A stretch of 64,000 nucleotides of DNA from Sphingopyxis sp. YF1 (lineage in GTDB: Bacteria; Pseudomonadota; Alphaproteobacteria; Sphingomonadales; Sphingomonadaceae): positions 310,001-374,000 of the forward strand of contig NZ_CP033204.1 of NCBI RefSeq assembly GCF_022701295.1. The letters run 5' to 3'. This document shows, in pieces, positions 41,732-50,617 of the stretch (its first letter is position 1; the number at the start of each line of letters is the position of its first letter). The notes below the pieces were generated by a model. That model made no database searches, had not been told where the DNA came from, and saw only the letters and a list, made by a program, of their open reading frames with translations. The position numbers were made by a program, and so were the translations under genes.

Positions 41732-41989
41732 TCAGCGATTGTCGAGCTGTGCGCGTACCGCGCGTAGTCCCGCCTGGGTGACGCGGTAGGGCGCCCCGCC
41801 GCGCGAGGCGATCAGGCCGCGGCGGCGCAGGCGATGGAAAAGCGCAAGGTCCATATTGGCAAGGACGAAACCCTCGCGCGTGAAGCAGAGCGCCTCGACG
41901 AGGCGACCCTGTTCGTCGCGGCGGTGGCGAATGGCACCGCCCTGCGCCAGCGCGTGGAGCACGCGCTGTTCGGCTTTGGAAATGTTCAT
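41732..41989 (-). CDS. YjhX-family protein (putative toxin)
   Basis: The 85-residue product has the exact YjhX length and pattern: NISKAEQRVLHALAQGGAI, GRLVEALCFTREGFVLANMDLALF, LRRRGLIASRGGAPYRVTQAG. In E. coli YjhX has been proposed as the toxin of YjhX-YjhQ; a YjhQ-like (GNAT) antitoxin is not adjacent here. It has a winged-helix look. A longer start at 42043 exists but does not fit the family. Confidence 0.85.
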   Translation of the reverse strand: MNISKAEQRVLHALAQGGAIRHRRDEQGRLVEALCFTREGFVLANMDLALFHRLRRRGLIASRGGAPYRVTQAGLRAVRAQLDNR

Positions 41990-42261
41990 GGAATGGATCC
42001 GGGATTGCAAGCAACAAGGGCGCGCCGACGCATGGGTCGGCACGCTCGAATCATCCCGTTGTCGCCGGGATGTTAGCGGTTGCCCGCAATCTCAGACATA
42101 AAAGGCTCCACCGGCGCAACAGGCGCCGTGCGGGCAGGATATGGGGAATTATCGGTCGCCGCAACGATTTTGATGCATTGCACAATGAGCGCGAACGCCT
42201 AGACTGCGAAGCAATGGACGGGCGCCGGCAGAGCGCCGCCGGGGCAACGCAAGGAATGAAT

Positions 42262-43482
42262 ATGCTGTATCACGCCTTTGAAATGCAGAAGAGCTGGCTT
42301 GCGGGCGCCAGCGCGCTCGCGACCGCGGGGGCGCAGGCCATCCAGCATCCCGCGAACCCGCTCGGCTATTTCGGCGGCAGTCCGATGTTCGCTTCGGCGC
42401 TCGAGGTGTTCGCGCACGCCGCGGCGCCGCGCGGCAAGCCGGGGTTCGAGCTGTATGAAACGGCGGTCGACGGCGAGACGGTGCGCGTTACCGAGGTGGT
42501 CGAGGCGCGCAAACCCTTTGGGCAGCTCAAGCATTTCAAGCACAAGGGTACGAAAGACGCGCCCAAGCTGCTGATCGTCGCGCCGATGTCGGGCCACTAT
42601 GCGACCTTGCTGCGCGGGACGGTCGAGCGCATGCTGCCCGGGCACGACGTGTGGATCACCGACTGGCGCGACGCACGCAACGCGCCGCTGGAGGCGGGCA
42701 AGTTCGATCTCGACGATTATGTCGACTATCTGATTGCGTGGCTCGAACATATCGGACCAGGGGCGCATATGCTCGCGGTGTGCCAGCCGTCGGTGCCGAG
42801 CCTCGTCGCGGCGGCGATCATGGCGGCGAACAGGCACAAGTGCCGCCCCGCGACGCTGACGATGATGGGCGGGCCGATCGACACGCGCAAGGCGCCGACC
42901 GCGGTCAACGATCATGCGATGACGCGCCCGCACGCCTGGTTCCAGGAAAATGTCATCGTCACCGTTCCCGCCTGGTATCCGGGCGCCGGGCGCCGCGTCT
43001 ATCCCGGTTTCCTGCAACTCGCGGGCTTCATGTCGATGAACCTCGGCAACCACATGATGAGCCATTGGGCGATGTTCAAGCATCTGGTCGAGGGCGACGG
43101 CGAGAGCGCCGAGAAGACCAAGGAATTCTATGACGAATATCGCGCGGTGTGCGACATGACCGCCGAATTCTATCTCCAGACGGTCGATGTCGTGTTCCAG
43201 CGCCACCTGCTGCCCAGGGGCGAGATGCTGCATCGCGGGCAAAAGGTCGACCTGACCGCGATCGAGGATATCGCGATCCTCGCGATCGAGGGCGAGCGCG
43301 ACGACATTTCGGGGATCGGGCAGACCAGGGCGGCGCTGACGCTGGCAAAATCGCTGCCCGCGGAGAAGAAGCAATATCTGATGGCGAAGGGCGTCGGTCA
43401 CTACGGCATCTTCAACGGCAAGAAATGGCGCGACGAGATCGCGCCGGCGGTCGAGGACTGGATCCGCGCCAACGGCGGGTGA
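42262..43482 (+). CDS. phaZ: Intracellular polyhydroxyalkanoate depolymerase
   Basis: A 406-residue alpha/beta-hydrolase. The nucleophile is Cys174 in LAVCQPSVPSL, in place of the usual serine lipase box, as in the PhaZ1 type; KGVGHYGIFNGKKWRDEI carries the catalytic histidine. It degrades stored PHB granules. AAGGA lies six bases before the ATG at 42262; another ATG is two codons upstream. Transcribed alone. Confidence 0.92.
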   Translation: MLYHAFEMQKSWLAGASALATAGAQAIQHPANPLGYFGGSPMFASALEVFAHAAAPRGKPGFELYETAVDGETVRVTEVVEARKPFGQLKHFKHKGTKDAPKLLIVAPMSGHYATLLRGTVERMLPGHDVWITDWRDARNAPLEAGKFDLDDYVDYLIAWLEHIGPGAHMLAVCQPSVPSLVAAAIMAANRHKCRPATLTMMGGPIDTRKAPTAVNDHAMTRPHAWFQENVIVTVPAWYPGAGRRVYPGFLQLAGFMSMNLGNHMMSHWAMFKHLVEGDGESAEKTKEFYDEYRAVCDMTAEFYLQTVDVVFQRHLLPRGEMLHRGQKVDLTAIEDIAILAIEGERDDISGIGQTRAALTLAKSLPAEKKQYLMAKGVGHYGIFNGKKWRDEIAPAVEDWIRANGG

Positions 43483-43512
43483 GGGGCGGGTTTCGAGCGG
43501 TTGCGGGCTTAG

Positions 43513-43674
43513 ATCCTCCCTGTGGCCGCAGGCAATGGGGAGGTGGCGGCGCGAAGCGCTGACGGAGGGGCGAAGGACGCAGCGTTGCGGCCCCTCCACC
43601 ACCGCCTGCGGCGGCGGTCCCGCTGGCGCGGCGCGCCGTCTGCGACTCCCCCATCGCTACGCGACAGGGAGGAT
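43513..43674. repeat. Palindromic repeat, family B (copy 5, enlarged)
   Basis: Begins ATCCTCCCTGTGGCCGCAGG and ends CGACAGGGAGGAT; near the 3' end an additional roughly 25 bases (CGCTGGCGCGGCGCGCCGTC and neighbours) enlarge it. In the orientation of copies 1 and 2. Confidence 0.8.
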
Positions 43675-43705
43675 TGGCGGAAAGCGACCGATTGCGGCCG
43701 CTCTT

Positions 43706-43822
43706 CTCCCCTCCCGCTTGCGGGAGGGGTCGGGGGTGGGCAGCGGCGTCGCGACGGCCCACCCCGCTGCGGCTAACCAGCAAGCTGGCAAGCCTCGCTG
43801 CCCCTCCCGCACGCGGGAGGGG
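43706..43822. repeat. Palindromic repeat, family A (copy 2)
   Basis: Begins CTCCCCTCCCGCTTGCGGGA and ends GCGGGAGGGGA, sharing CCCACCCCGCTGCGGCTA with the copy at 20578. Together with the family B copy it fills the gap between phaZ and the DUF1232 gene. Confidence 0.8.
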
Positions 43823-43887
43823 AAACCGGTTCGCCACTCAATCGGCAGCTTTCCACCCCTAAACGACCATCGTGTTCGCCGCCCGCG

Positions 43888-44283
<396 letters not shown>

Positions 44284-44307
44284 GATCTTGTCTATTACGC
44301 TCTGACG

Positions 44308-45297
44308 ATGGGCATCCAACTCAAAAACGCACGCGTCGAACGCTGGCCGGTCGCGGGATCGTTCGTGACTGCGCGTGGCGCCCGGACCTTCGTCGATGTC
44401 GTGGTCGCCGAGGTTGCGGCCGGGGGTTTCGGCGGGCGCGGCGAGGGAACGCCGGTCGACTATCAGGGCGAGAGCGCCGAAAGCTGCCGCGACGCGCTGT
44501 TGCGCGCGGCGCCCTATCTCGCGGGGTTGGACGCGGCGGCGGCGCGCGCGGCGGTGCAGGAACTGATGGGGCCGGGGGCGGCGCGCAATGCGCTCGACTG
44601 CGCGCTGTGGGACCTCGAGGCGCGGCAGCGGGGCGAGCCGCTGTGGCGGATCGCGGGATGCGAAGGTGCGCCGGCACCGAGGATCACCGCCTACACCATC
44701 TCGCTCGGCGATCCCGACGCGATGGCGGCGCAGGCAGCGGCCGCCGCCGCGGCGGGATTTCACCTGCTCAAGCTCAAGCTGACCGGCGAGGGCGACCGTG
44801 CGCGCGTCGCGGCGGTGCGCACCGGCGCGCCCGACGTCCGGCTGATCGCCGACGCCAATGCGAGCTGGGGCCAGCTCGACCCGCTCGACGAGGCCGAGGC
44901 GCTCGCCGAGCTGGGGGTCGAGATGATCGAGCAGCCGGTGCCGGTCGATGCCGATGCGTTGCTCGACGGCGTCTATGCGCCCATTCCCTTCGTTGCCGAC
45001 GAAAGCTGCCAGACGAGCGCCGACATCGCGCGGATCGGCCCCTTCTACGACGGGGTGAACATCAAGCTCGACAAGGCGGGCGGGCTCACCGAGGCGTTGC
45101 GGATCGCCGACGCCGCCGACGCCGCGGGACTGTCGATCATGGCCGGGTGCATGCTCTGCACCAGCCTGGCGATCGCCCCCGCCTTCGTGCTGGCGCAACG
45201 CGCGAAATGGGTCGACCTCGACGGCCCGGCGCTGCTGGCGAAGGATCGCGAGGGCGGGTTCCGCTACGCCGACGGGCGGATTGTGGCGCCAAACTAG
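44308..45297 (+). CDS. Dipeptide epimerase (enolase superfamily)
   Basis: A 329-residue protein. Enolase-superfamily residues are visible in order: LLKLKLTG (catalytic K-x-K), LIADANAS, MIEQPV, FVADES (metal-binding D, E, D) and VNIKLDKAGG (second catalytic lysine). ARNALDCALWDLEAR is the family's capping-domain helix. It resembles L-Ala-D/L-Glu epimerases, which recycle murein peptides; the exact dipeptide is not certain. Confidence 0.88.
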   Translation: MGIQLKNARVERWPVAGSFVTARGARTFVDVVVAEVAAGGFGGRGEGTPVDYQGESAESCRDALLRAAPYLAGLDAAAARAAVQELMGPGAARNALDCALWDLEARQRGEPLWRIAGCEGAPAPRITAYTISLGDPDAMAAQAAAAAAAGFHLLKLKLTGEGDRARVAAVRTGAPDVRLIADANASWGQLDPLDEAEALAELGVEMIEQPVPVDADALLDGVYAPIPFVADESCQTSADIARIGPFYDGVNIKLDKAGGLTEALRIADAADAAGLSIMAGCMLCTSLAIAPAFVLAQRAKWVDLDGPALLAKDREGGFRYADGRIVAPN

Positions 45298-45326
45298 CGC
45301 GGTGCGCACAATGTGAACCATTTGCC

Positions 45327-45391
45327 CCGAGCTTGTCGAAGGGCCGTTCTTCCTTCCATGGAAAGCAAGAACGGTGCTTCGACAAGCTCGG
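45327..45391. repeat. Inverted repeat, family D
   Basis: Arms CCGAGCTTGTCGAAG (45327-45341) and CTTCGACAAGCTCGG (45377-45391), with a second inner pair CCGTTCTT/AAGAACGG. Lies between the convergent epimerase and PNPOx-like genes and may stop both transcripts. Confidence 0.8.
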
Positions 45392-45440
45392 CATGAACGG
45401 AGGAGTGAAGCTGTCGGCGCTGCCGCGGTGAAGGCCAGCG

Positions 45441-45905
45441 CTACAGTGTCACCTCGGCATGCTGTCCCAGTTCGCCATTCTTCATCGTCAGACCGGTGGC
45501 CAGTTTGAACAGCCCCTTGATGCCGGGATCGGCGGTCCAGATTTCGGCATTGTCGAGGTCGAAGCGGAGCAGGAGCAGCTTCGGGTCGCTCTTGCCGCCT
45601 TCGTACCAGGCGGCGATGCCGTTGTTCCACAGCCTGTCGAGCACGGCACGGTCGGTTTCGGTGCGCAGCGTGCCCGCGATGCAGGCGAAGAGGTCGTGGC
45701 CCTTCGACGCGAACTGCGCCATCGCCGGACCGCCCGCGGCGAGGCGGTTGTCGGTCGCGGTGAAGAACCAGAAGGCGCTGTCGGCATCCTTGTCGAGCTG
45801 CGCGTTCATCGGGATGCGATGGTCGCGCTCGCCGGTCAGGCCGACCATCAGGCAGGGGCTGGCGTCGAGCGCTTTCCAGAAACGCTTCGTGATGTCGTCG
45901 GTCAT
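45441..45905 (-). CDS. Pyridoxamine-phosphate-oxidase-like (general stress 26) protein
   Basis: A 154-residue protein of the FMN-binding split-barrel type: FWKALDASPCLMVGLTG, SAFWFFTATDNRLAAGG, LFACIAGTLRTETDRAVLDRLWNN, and LRFDLDNAEIWTAD. It likely binds a flavin and acts as a small oxidoreductase or sink. AAGGAG stands six bases before the ATG at 45905. Confidence 0.88.
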   Translation of the reverse strand: MTDDITKRFWKALDASPCLMVGLTGERDHRIPMNAQLDKDADSAFWFFTATDNRLAAGGPAMAQFASKGHDLFACIAGTLRTETDRAVLDRLWNNGIAAWYEGGKSDPKLLLLRFDLDNAEIWTADPGIKGLFKLATGLTMKNGELGQHAEVTL

Positions 45906-45968
45906 GGGGAACTCCTTCTTCCCCCTCGACAAAGGATCAACGCGGGAGCCGCCGCGCCGTTGCCCGGC

Positions 45969-46364
45969 TCAGCGCGGGCGCGGCTCGGCATAGCTGACGA
46001 CCTCATATTCGATGCCGTCGGGGTCGAGGAAATAGAAGCGGCGGCCCGGCTCGTAATCGCCATGACTGAAGGGAGTGAGGCCGACCGCCTTCACGCGCAT
46101 CTCGGCGGTATCGAGGTCGTCGACCTGTACGCCGACATGGTTGAGCGGTTCGCCCTTCGGATAGCGCGCGTCGGCATGGTCGCCGTCGGGGCCGGCGTAG
46201 AGCGCGATATAGGCGCTTTCGCTGCCGAGGTGGATGGTGCGCCCGCCATCGCGCGCCGGGCCGCGCCAGCGTTCGTGCCAGCCGAAGATCGCCGACAACA
46301 GGCCGGCGGTGCGATCGGGGTCGCTGACCGTCAGGTTCACATGTTCGATGAAGGCGTGCGTCAT
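45969..46364 (-). CDS. VOC-family (glyoxalase-like) protein
   Basis: A 131-residue protein. EHVNLTVSDPDRTAGLLSAIFGW and LNHVGVQVDDLDTAEMRVKAVG are the paired beta-alpha-beta-beta-beta modules; metal-ligand candidates are the two histidines and the glutamate in DPDGIEYEVVSY. It is read divergently from soxR and is a plausible SoxR target. Substrate unknown. Confidence 0.85.
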   Translation of the reverse strand: MTHAFIEHVNLTVSDPDRTAGLLSAIFGWHERWRGPARDGGRTIHLGSESAYIALYAGPDGDHADARYPKGEPLNHVGVQVDDLDTAEMRVKAVGLTPFSHGDYEPGRRFYFLDPDGIEYEVVSYAEPRPR

Positions 46365-46397
46365 GGCTTGCTCCGCTATTCGGGGTTGACGCGGCGG

Positions 46398-46428
46398 GTT
46401 ATGAAAGCTCAAGTGAGGTTAAGATCAA
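46398..46428 (-). promoter_or_regulatory. Long-spacer promoter between the VOC gene and soxR (candidate SoxR target)
   Basis: On the minus strand TTGATC (46428-46423) and CATAAC (46403-46398) are separated by 19 bases. Over-long spacers are the hallmark of promoters activated by MerR-type regulators such as SoxR. The spacer contains ACCTCACTTGAGC, but the dyad is imperfect, so this is a candidate only. Confidence 0.35.
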
Positions 46429-46548
46429 GGGGAAATGACGCGGCGCGTTCGAGGATCGTCACTGGAAGCGACGCGAAGCAATCGGGAGCGGTTATGCGCC
46501 TCCGGATTGCCACATCGCTTCGCGCCTCGCGATGACGGGAGGGACAGG

Positions 46549-47019
46549 ATGCACCGGAACGACCTGATCGCGATCGGCGAACTGGCGGCGCGCACCGGGG
46601 TCGCGGTGTCGGCGATCCGCTTCTACGAGGCGAAGGGACTGGTCGCGGCGCTGCGCACGCGCGGCGGGCAGCGGCGCTTCCTGCGCGCCGACATCCGCCG
46701 CATATCGTTCATCCTGATCGCGCAGCAGATGGGCCTCAGCCTCGAGGAGATCGGCGCCGAACTGGCGCGCCTGCCCGCGGGGCGAAACCCCAACGCCGCC
46801 GACTGGGCGCGGATCAGCGCCGGGCTCCGCGCGCGCATCGCGGCGCAGATCGCGGCGCTCGAACGGACGCAGGAATTGCTGGGCAACTGCATCGGCTGCG
46901 GTTGCCTGAGCCTCAAGAATTGCAAGCTCTACAACGCGCGCGACAAGGCGGCGCAGCGCGGCGCGGGGCCGCGCTATGTGCTGGGCGACCATTATCGCGA
47001 GATCGCCGAAATCGAATGA
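46549..47019 (+). CDS. soxR: Redox-sensing transcriptional activator SoxR
   Basis: A 156-residue MerR-family regulator. The N-terminal helix-turn-helix reads IGELAARTGVAVSAIRFYEAKGLV; a dimerisation helix follows; and CIGCGCLSLKNC has the C-x2-C-x-C-x5-C spacing that binds the [2Fe-2S] cluster. Oxidation by redox-cycling compounds activates target promoters. A GGGAGGGACAGG site precedes the ATG. It is divergent from a VOC gene. Confidence 0.95.
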   Translation: MHRNDLIAIGELAARTGVAVSAIRFYEAKGLVAALRTRGGQRRFLRADIRRISFILIAQQMGLSLEEIGAELARLPAGRNPNAADWARISAGLRARIAAQIAALERTQELLGNCIGCGCLSLKNCKLYNARDKAAQRGAGPRYVLGDHYREIAEIE

Positions 47020-47108
47020 CCCGGGACAAGAAAGCCGGCGACGGCCACAAAAATCTGATGTTAAACGGTATCATAGCCGGAAATCGGCGTTGCACGTGGA
47101 GAGGCTCC

Positions 47109-47594
47109 ATGAAGAATAGTTTCTATCCGATTCTGCTCGCAGTCGCCGCGGTGCACGCGGCTCCGGCGCTGGCCGAGGCGCCGGCCGCCTCACCGCTGCT
47201 CGGCAGCTGGGCGGTCGATACGGCGCGCCTGACGATGCCGCCCGAGGCGCGGCCGAAAAGCGTCACCATCACCTATAGCGATGTGGGCGGCGGCAAATGG
47301 AAAACCAACGTCGCCGTAGTCCTGCCCGACGGCAAGAGCGTCGAGGCGACCTCGACCTATGTCCCCGACGGCAGCGCGGTTCCCGTCGAGGGGCATTTCG
47401 AGGCTGACACCGCGGCGACGCGGCTGCCGGAACCCGGCGTGATGGTCACCGCGCTCGCGCGCGGGGGCGTGCCGGGATCGATGCGCACCTACACGGTCTC
47501 CGCCGACGGCCAGACGATGACCGAGACCGTCGTGTATTTCAAAGCGGGCGGCGTGCCGGCGATGCGGACGAACCATTTCAGCCGCGTGCGTTGA
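47109..47594 (+). CDS. Hypothetical secreted protein
   Basis: A 161-residue protein with a signal peptide (MKNSFYPILLAVAAVHAAPALA). The mature part is a beta-rich single domain (LLGSWAVDTARLTMPPEARP; VTITYSDVGGGKWKTNV; VSADGQTMTETVVYFKAG), reminiscent of small lipocalin-like proteins. No named family recognised. Lies 89 bases after soxR. Confidence 0.75.
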   Translation: MKNSFYPILLAVAAVHAAPALAEAPAASPLLGSWAVDTARLTMPPEARPKSVTITYSDVGGGKWKTNVAVVLPDGKSVEATSTYVPDGSAVPVEGHFEADTAATRLPEPGVMVTALARGGVPGSMRTYTVSADGQTMTETVVYFKAGGVPAMRTNHFSRVR

Positions 47595-47649
47595 GGGGAT
47601 CGGCGAAAGGTCGGAACGGGGTGGCGAGCGAACGTCGCCTCATTTCCCG

Positions 47650-47729
47650 TCGTCACCCCGGCGAAGGCCGGAATCTCGCCGGTGCATCATGGTTTGCAGG
47701 GCGGGATCCCGGCCTGCGCCGGGATGACG
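47650..47729. repeat. Inverted repeat, family F (first)
   Basis: CGTCACCCCGGCGAAGGCCG at the left and CGGCCTGCGCCGGGATGACGG at the right face each other, the common CGTCATCCCGGC palindrome of sphingomonads. Antisense frames across it are not genes. Confidence 0.7.
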
Positions 47730-47754
47730 GAAAATGACCGAATCCAGCCCTCCA

Positions 47755-47839
47755 TGCACCCCGGCGAAAGCCAGGGTCCATTGCAGGAACATGCCGGGTT
47801 CGCGTCGGTGCTCTGGGCCCCGGCTTTCGCCGGGGTGCA
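47755..47839. repeat. Inverted repeat, family F (second)
   Basis: TGCACCCCGGCGAAAGCC and GGCTTTCGCCGGGGTGCA are exact reverse complements of 18 bases around a 49-base loop. With the first element it fills the gap 47595-47917. Confidence 0.8.
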
Positions 47840-47917
47840 CATCTCCAGCGGTTGCTGCCGGTCGAAACCGGCAGTTTCCCTTCAGCGGATGATCATTCCG
47901 TTCAGACCGCGCCCCAT

Positions 47918-48208
47918 TCAGACCGCGCTCAACCGTTCGATCTCCGGCGCGCCGGCGAGACAGGGGCCGAGGCGGGCACCGATCGTGCGGAAATGGTCCG
48001 ACGCGCGGTGCGCCTCGACCGCCGCGGCGTCGTCATAGCATTCCATGACCTTGTAGACGCCGGCCTCGTCGGTGCGGAACAGCCGGTAATAGCTGTTGCC
48101 CGCTTCGTTCGCGGCGACCGCGGGGGCGAGTTCGGCGAAGACGCCCTCGAATTCGGCTTCCTTGCCGGGCTGGACGCGCAGCGTCGCGATAATACCGATG
48201 GCACTCAT
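47918..48208 (-). CDS. Antibiotic-biosynthesis-monooxygenase (ABM) domain protein
   Basis: A 96-residue protein with the ABM ferredoxin-like fold: IGIIATLRVQPGKEAEFEGVFAELA, GNSYYRLFRTDEAGVYKVMECYDD and HRASDHFRTIG. Members act as small monooxygenases or isomerases. It is the last gene of the minus-strand unit MaoC-thiolase-CMD-ABM, 17 bases after the CMD gene. Confidence 0.88.
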   Translation of the reverse strand: MSAIGIIATLRVQPGKEAEFEGVFAELAPAVAANEAGNSYYRLFRTDEAGVYKVMECYDDAAAVEAHRASDHFRTIGARLGPCLAGAPEIERLSAV

Positions 48209-48225
48209 TCGATTCTCCCCGTGCG

Positions 48226-48810
48226 TCAGGCCTTGAGGTCGGGGTCGACGGTCCAGCCGTCCTCGACCTGGATGCCGAAGCTGTTCAGCATCATCGAAAC
48301 CTGGGTGTATTGGCCGACGGTCATGACGAGGTCCATGCGGCCCTTGTCGCCGAGCGGCGCGAGCGCCGCCCAGCTGGCGTCGGTGACGAAATGATCGTTG
48401 GTGAGTTCGTCGGTCGCGCGCAGCATCGCGCGGTCGAGGTCGTTCCAGCCGTCGGCGTCGGGGCCGGCCTTGATCCGTTCGATCTCGGCTTCGGTGAGGC
48501 CGCAGTCGAGCCCGATGCGCTTGTGCTGCGTCCATTCGTAACCCGAACGGCAGTTCCAGCCGGTGCGCAGGATGACGAGCTCGCGGTCGCGGGGGGTGAG
48601 CGCGCTGCGCCGCGACAGGATGTAGTTGCCCCAGCCGAGGAAGGCGGTCATCGCCTTGGGCGCGTGCGCGAGGGTGCGGAAGATATTGAGGATGCGCCCG
48701 CCGCCGACGCGGCCGCCGTTGCTGGCGAAAAAGGGTTCGAGCGCGGCGCGCTGGTCGGCATCGAGCCGGTCGAGATCGACCGGCTCGATACGCGGTTTGG
48801 TCAGGCGCAA
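48226..48810 (-). CDS. Carboxymuconolactone-decarboxylase-family protein
   Basis: A 194-residue protein: RILNIFRTLAHAPKAMTAFLGWGNYIL, LTPRDRELVILRTGWNCRSGYEWTQHKRIG, MTVGQYTQVSMMLNSFGIQVED. It is the AhpD/CMD helical type but without the CxxC pair of peroxidase members. I take the TTG at 48810 as start because it lies just after the thiolase stop; an ATG at 48876, within the thiolase gene, would add 22 unlike residues. Confidence 0.82.
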   Translation of the reverse strand: MRLTKPRIEPVDLDRLDADQRAALEPFFASNGGRVGGGRILNIFRTLAHAPKAMTAFLGWGNYILSRRSALTPRDRELVILRTGWNCRSGYEWTQHKRIGLDCGLTEAEIERIKAGPDADGWNDLDRAMLRATDELTNDHFVTDASWAALAPLGDKGRMDLVMTVGQYTQVSMMLNSFGIQVEDGWTVDPDLKA

Positions 48811-48811
48811 A

Positions 48812-49993
48812 TCAGAAGACCTCGAACAGGCCCGCTGCGCCCTGGCCGCCACCGATGCACATGGTGACGACGGCATATTTGACGCCGCGGCGCTTGCCCT
48901 CGATCAGCGCGTGGCCGACGCAGCGCGCGCCGGTCATGCCGAAGGGGTGGCCGATCGAGATCGAGCCGCCGTTGACGTTGAGCAGCTCGTTCGGGATGCC
49001 GAGCTTGTCGCGGCAATAGAGCACCTGCACGGCAAAGGCTTCGTTGAGTTCCCAGAGGCCGATGTCGTCCATCTTGAGCTCGAAGCGTTCGAGCAGCTTG
49101 GGGATGGCGAAGACGGGGCCGATGCCCATTTCGTCGGGTTCGGTGCCCGCGACCGCCATGCCGACATAGCGGCCGAGCGGGGTCAGGCCGCGCTTCTCGG
49201 CGAGCTTCGCCTCCATCACGACGCAGGCCGACGAGCCGTCGCTGAGCTGGCTGGCGTTGCCGGCAGTGATCGTGTGGCCTTCGCCCATGACGGGCTTGAG
49301 GCTCGCGAGGCCTTCGAGCGTGGTGTCGGGACGGTTGCACTCGTCCTTGGCGGCGACGACTTCCTGATAGGAAACTTCCTTGGTTTCCTTGTTCACGACC
49401 GCCATCGTCGCCTTGCACGCGACGATCTCGTCGTCATATTTGCCCGCGGCCTGCGCGGCGGCGGTGCGCTGCTGCGACTGGAGCGAATATTCGTCCTGCG
49501 CTTCGCGGCTGATATTGTAACGCTTGGCGACGACCTCGGCGGTGCCGATCATCGGCATATAGGTGTCCTTGTGCATCGCGAGCAGCTCGGCGTCGGGCTC
49601 GATGAACACCTTGCCGCTGCCGCTGACCTTCGAGATGCTTTCGACGCCGCCGGCGACGACGATGTCCTGGCGGTCGACGATGATCTGCTTCGCGGCGGTC
49701 GCGATGGTCATCAGGCCCGACGAACACTGGCGGTCGATCGACATGCCGGGGACGGTGACGGGCAGGCCGGCGCGCAGCGCGATCAGGCGCGCGACGTTCG
49801 GCGACTGCGAACCCTGCTGCATCGCGGCGCCGAAGACGACGTCGTCGATCTCGCCGCCTTCGAGCCCGGCGCGCTTGACTGCGGCCTCGACCGAAAAGGC
49901 GCCGAGGGTCGGCGAGGGGGTGTTGTTGAACGAGCCGCGCGCCGCCTTGGTCAGCGGGGTGCGGGCGGTGGAAACGATGACGGCGTCACGCAT
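48812..49993 (-). CDS. Acetyl-CoA C-acyltransferase (thiolase)
   Basis: A 393-residue thiolase. Cys90 in [10 protein letters not shown] is the acyl-carrying nucleophile, [10 protein letters not shown] the histidine block, and Cys379 in MCIGGGQG the second catalytic cysteine. NEAFAVQ is also intact. It cleaves 3-ketoacyl-CoA. Together with the MaoC hydratase upstream it should serve a beta-oxidation-type CoA pathway whose substrate is unknown. Confidence 0.94.
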   Translation of the reverse strand: MRDAVIVSTARTPLTKAARGSFNNTPSPTLGAFSVEAAVKRAGLEGGEIDDVVFGAAMQQGSQSPNVARLIALRAGLPVTVPGMSIDRQCSSGLMTIATAAKQIIVDRQDIVVAGGVESISKVSGSGKVFIEPDAELLAMHKDTYMPMIGTAEVVAKRYNISREAQDEYSLQSQQRTAAAQAAGKYDDEIVACKATMAVVNKETKEVSYQEVVAAKDECNRPDTTLEGLASLKPVMGEGHTITAGNASQLSDGSSACVVMEAKLAEKRGLTPLGRYVGMAVAGTEPDEMGIGPVFAIPKLLERFELKMDDIGLWELNEAFAVQVLYCRDKLGIPNELLNVNGGSISIGHPFGMTGARCVGHALIEGKRRGVKYAVVTMCIGGGQGAAGLFEVF

Positions 49994-50065
49994 GTCGATA
50001 TTCCTTCTGCTTGGATCCGGTTCTTTTCGGGGGAGGTCGGCCGGGTCAAACCTTGGTCGATGGTG

Positions 50066-50524
50066 TCAGACGAAGAACTGGCTGATCCATTCGGCCATCA
50101 GTGCGGGCTTTTCCTCGCCCTCGATCTCGACCGTGAATTCGAGCGTCTGCTGCCACTGGCCGGGGCGCTTTTCGTCGAGTTCGAGCAGCTTGAAATGGCC
50201 GCGCACGCGCTTGCCCGAACGGACGGGCGCGAGGAAGCGGACCTTGTTGCCGCCGTAGTTGACGCCCATCTTGACCCCGGCGGGGCGCGGGCAGTCGGAC
50301 TTGGCCATCAGCACCGGGAACAGTGACAGCGTCAGGAAGCCGTGCGCGATCGTGCCGCCGAAGGGCGTCAGCTTGGCCTTTTCCTCGTCGATATGGATGA
50401 ACTGATGGTCGCCGGTGGCGTCGGCGAACTTGTTGATCATGTCCTGGTCGACCAGCAGCCACTCCGACGTGCCGAGCGATTGTCCGACCAGTTCCTTCAT
50501 TTCCTGCGGCGTGATGGCGCCCAT
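50066..50524 (-). CDS. MaoC-family enoyl-CoA hydratase
   Basis: A 152-residue single hot-dog domain with the hydratase-2 motif FADATGDHQFIHIDEE (catalytic Asp and His) and GGTIAHGFLTLSLFP. It likely hydrates 2-enoyl-CoA. It is the first gene of the MaoC-thiolase-CMD-ABM unit. Confidence 0.92.
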   Translation of the reverse strand: MGAITPQEMKELVGQSLGTSEWLLVDQDMINKFADATGDHQFIHIDEEKAKLTPFGGTIAHGFLTLSLFPVLMAKSDCPRPAGVKMGVNYGGNKVRFLAPVRSGKRVRGHFKLLELDEKRPGQWQQTLEFTVEIEGEEKPALMAEWISQFFV

Positions 50525-50617
50525 GTCTCATCCCCTCATCTGCTGTGAGGGGCGCGTTCTAGGCCGGTCTTGCCGCATTGCACAAGGGCGAAGCGGCAGG
50601 ACACGGCTGCCGTAGCG

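Noticed and set aside
47640..47840. A minus-strand frame of 66 residues
   Set aside because: It consists wholly of family F palindromic repeats.
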